A stretch of DNA of 15,626 nucleotides, from positions 1 to 15,626 of the forward strand of contig CAKTQM010000039.1 of the NCBI GenBank assembly GCA_934597125.1, given 5' to 3'. A program made the translations under genes and the position numbers. The DNA comes from an uncultured Oscillospiraceae bacterium. GTDB taxonomy: Bacteria > Bacillota > Clostridia > Oscillospirales > Oscillospiraceae. Positions 14,466 to 15,626 of the stretch are shown here, piece by piece. Each line of letters starts with the position of its first letter. Position 1 is the first letter of the stretch. The notes under the pieces are model-generated. The model was not told where the DNA came from, did not search any database, and was given only the letters and a program-made list of their open reading frames with translations.

Positions 14466-14906
14466 TTATTTCCAATGTTTCAGCGTGGACAGGTATCCAT
14501 CGAACTGCGCCCTGCGCACCTCGTCCGCCGTCCCGTCGGGGTTGGGCATGTGGGCCACCAGAAAGTCCAGCAGCGACGCCTTGTCGGCATAGGCAAACGT
14601 CCCGCCGGCATAGCACCACTTGCAGTAATCCTCGTTGAACGCTCCATCCGTCTCGCGGCTGAGGGTGCCATCCTCCAGCGGCATCCCGCAGCACTGGCAC
14701 ACCAGTGTCCGCGGCGATCCCAGCAGCGTGTTGATGGACACATCAAATACCCGTGACAGCAGCTTCAGCGTCTCGATGTCCGGCGTTGTCTCGCCCTGCT
14801 CCCAGCGGGACACGGCCTGCCGCGTTACATGCAGCTTTTCCGCCAATTCGTTCTGGGACATGCCGCGTTTGCTCCGCAGCGCGAAAATGATCTCTTTCGT
14901 CTCCAT
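14466..14906 (-). CDS. XRE-family HTH regulator with C-terminal zinc ribbon
   Basis: 146 residues. Positions 7-61 form a Cro/C1-type helix-turn-helix (MSQNELAEKLHVTRQAVSRWEQGETTPD, given here as the hallmark region 16-43). It is followed by a putative zinc ribbon, CQCCGMPL (70-77) and CKWCY (95-99), supplying two Cys pairs (C70/C73 and C95/C98), and then a helical tail. The zinc part resembles the Pfam family I know as Zn_ribbon_2, usually found alone in small proteins of anaerobes. An ideal AAGGAGG lies 7 nt before the ATG. It lies downstream of the DMT permease on the same strand with its own possible promoter. Target genes and ligand are unknown; a redox- or zinc-responsive role is speculation from the cysteines. 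Confidence 0.9.
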   Translation of the reverse strand: METKEIIFALRSKRGMSQNELAEKLHVTRQAVSRWEQGETTPDIETLKLLSRVFDVSINTLLGSPRTLVCQCCGMPLEDGTLSRETDGAFNEDYCKWCYAGGTFAYADKASLLDFLVAHMPNPDGTADEVRRAQFDGYLSTLKHWK

Positions 14907-14932
14907 TATTTTGCCTCCTTGCTTATGGAGCT

Positions 14933-14961
14933 ATCCTATCACACGCGGCGGCCTTTGCCAA
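14933..14961 (-). promoter_or_regulatory. Possible promoter of the XRE-zinc ribbon gene
   Basis: Minus strand: TTGGCA at 14961-14956 (5 of 6), a 17-nt spacer, then TAGGAT at 14938-14933 (4 of 6), about 27 bp before the ATG. The spacing is ideal but the -10 is weak. Cotranscription from the upstream permease gene is the alternative. Confidence 0.45.
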
Positions 14962-14981
14962 GCAACCGTCTGTTGCCCCCG

Positions 14982-15626
14982 TCACTCCGCCTTTGGTTTG
15001 TCCGCCTTGTACGCGAAGATCACACCCACCGTGATCAGCACCGCGCCAATGATGCTCATGACTGAGATGGGTTCCCCCAGCAGCAGCCACCCCACAAACA
15101 CCGTCACGAAGGGGCTGGCGTACAGATAGTTGTTGGTTACCACCACGCCCAGCGCCTTGAACGCGATGTTCCAGATGGCAAAGCAAACCGCGTTGCCCAT
15201 CACGCCCAGAAACAGCCAGCTGATCAGCACCTTCGGCTGGGTAAACAGCGGCGCCAGATCCGGCATGCCGTCCGTCAGCAGCATCAGCGGCACCGCCGTG
15301 ATAAACGCCCACAGAAACACCCGCCGCGTCACAATGAAGTTGTCGTACTGCTCCGTGTACTTTTTAATCAGAATGGAGTACACCGCCCACATCAGCGCCG
15401 CTGCCAGCGCCAGCAGGTCGCCCACCGGACTCAGGTGGAAGGACATCTGCCCGTTCAGTACCACCAGCACCACGCCCGCAATGGCGATCACCGCGCCGAT
15501 GTACACATATTTGCCCAGCCGCTCGTTGCCGCGGCTGAACAGCTGCGCCAGCAGCACCGTCAGAATGGGGCTCATAGCCACCAGAATACTGACGTTGGCG
15601 GCGTAGGTGTGATCCAGCGCCGTATT
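14982..15626 (-). CDS. EamA/DMT-superfamily permease, N-terminus beyond window
   Basis: The frame is open from the right edge of the window; the residues before the internal GTG at 15581 (ANVSILVAMSPILTVLLAQ) are typical EamA sequence, so the gene continues outside and only 214 residues are seen. This part covers the end of the first EamA repeat and the whole second repeat, with GDLLALAAALMWAVYSILIKKY opening the second repeat and LGVMGNAVCFAIWNIAFKALG, SPFVTVFVGWLLLGEPIS and a final helix before KADKPKAE. Such carriers export or import small metabolites or amino acids; the substrate cannot be read from sequence. It lies 75 bp upstream of the XRE regulator on the same strand. Confidence 0.92.
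   Translation of the reverse strand, partial: NTALDHTYAANVSILVAMSPILTVLLAQLFSRGNERLGKYVYIGAVIAIAGVVLVVLNGQMSFHLSPVGDLLALAAALMWAVYSILIKKYTEQYDNFIVTRRVFLWAFITAVPLMLLTDGMPDLAPLFTQPKVLISWLFLGVMGNAVCFAIWNIAFKALGVVVTNNYLYASPFVTVFVGWLLLGEPISVMSIIGAVLITVGVIFAYKADKPKAE

Overview
The window looks like chromosome from a GC-rich gut Firmicute, most likely an Oscillospiraceae-type butyrate producer (Intestinimonas, Flavonifractor, Lawsonibacter or Oscillibacter relatives). That is inference: it rests on the lysine-to-butyrate genes, GC-rich codon use, strong AAGGAGG-type ribosome binding sites, canonical TTGACA/TATAAT promoters and a hairpin-rich intergenic repeat of a kind I associate with gut Clostridia.

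Layout. (1) 1-5004, plus strand: the end of a lysine fermentation operon, kamA (cut by the window edge), kamD, kamE, atoD, atoA. KamA makes beta-lysine, KamDE moves the terminal amino group to give 3,5-diaminohexanoate, and AtoDA exchanges CoA to release butyrate. The kdd, kce and kal steps are not in the window. A perfect bidirectional terminator closes the operon. (2) 5054-5308: hairpin-rich spacer without a gene. (3) 5309-6776, minus: citrate synthase with a strong promoter. (4) 6926-9880, minus: a methionine ABC transporter operon read leader peptide - attenuator - metQ - metN - metI. (5) 9881-10037: nothing recognisable. 10038-10241: a MITE-like palindromic repeat. (6) 10267-11580, minus: MATE exporter, with a divergent promoter region to 11798. 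(7) 11799-14425, plus: Na/Pi-cotransporter-family protein with a PhoU-like tail, translationally coupled to a PhzF-family protein. (8) 14426-14461: perfect bidirectional terminator. (9) 14466-15626, minus: an XRE regulator with a zinc ribbon, and a partial EamA/DMT permease.

The most notable material is the metQNI locus. The binding protein MetQ is circularly permuted: the block that is C-terminal in ordinary MetQ comes first and the block that is N-terminal comes last, in one intact lipoprotein. Upstream, directly behind a good promoter, lies a 38-residue ORF whose residues 8-20 contain 7 Met and 3 Cys. It is followed by an intrinsic terminator before metQ, and a segment near the ORF's end can pair instead with the terminator's 3' arm. 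This is the architecture of ribosome-mediated attenuation sensing charged tRNA-Met, where Firmicutes normally use a SAM riboswitch or a Met T-box. I can name no described example of either feature, but neither was searched.
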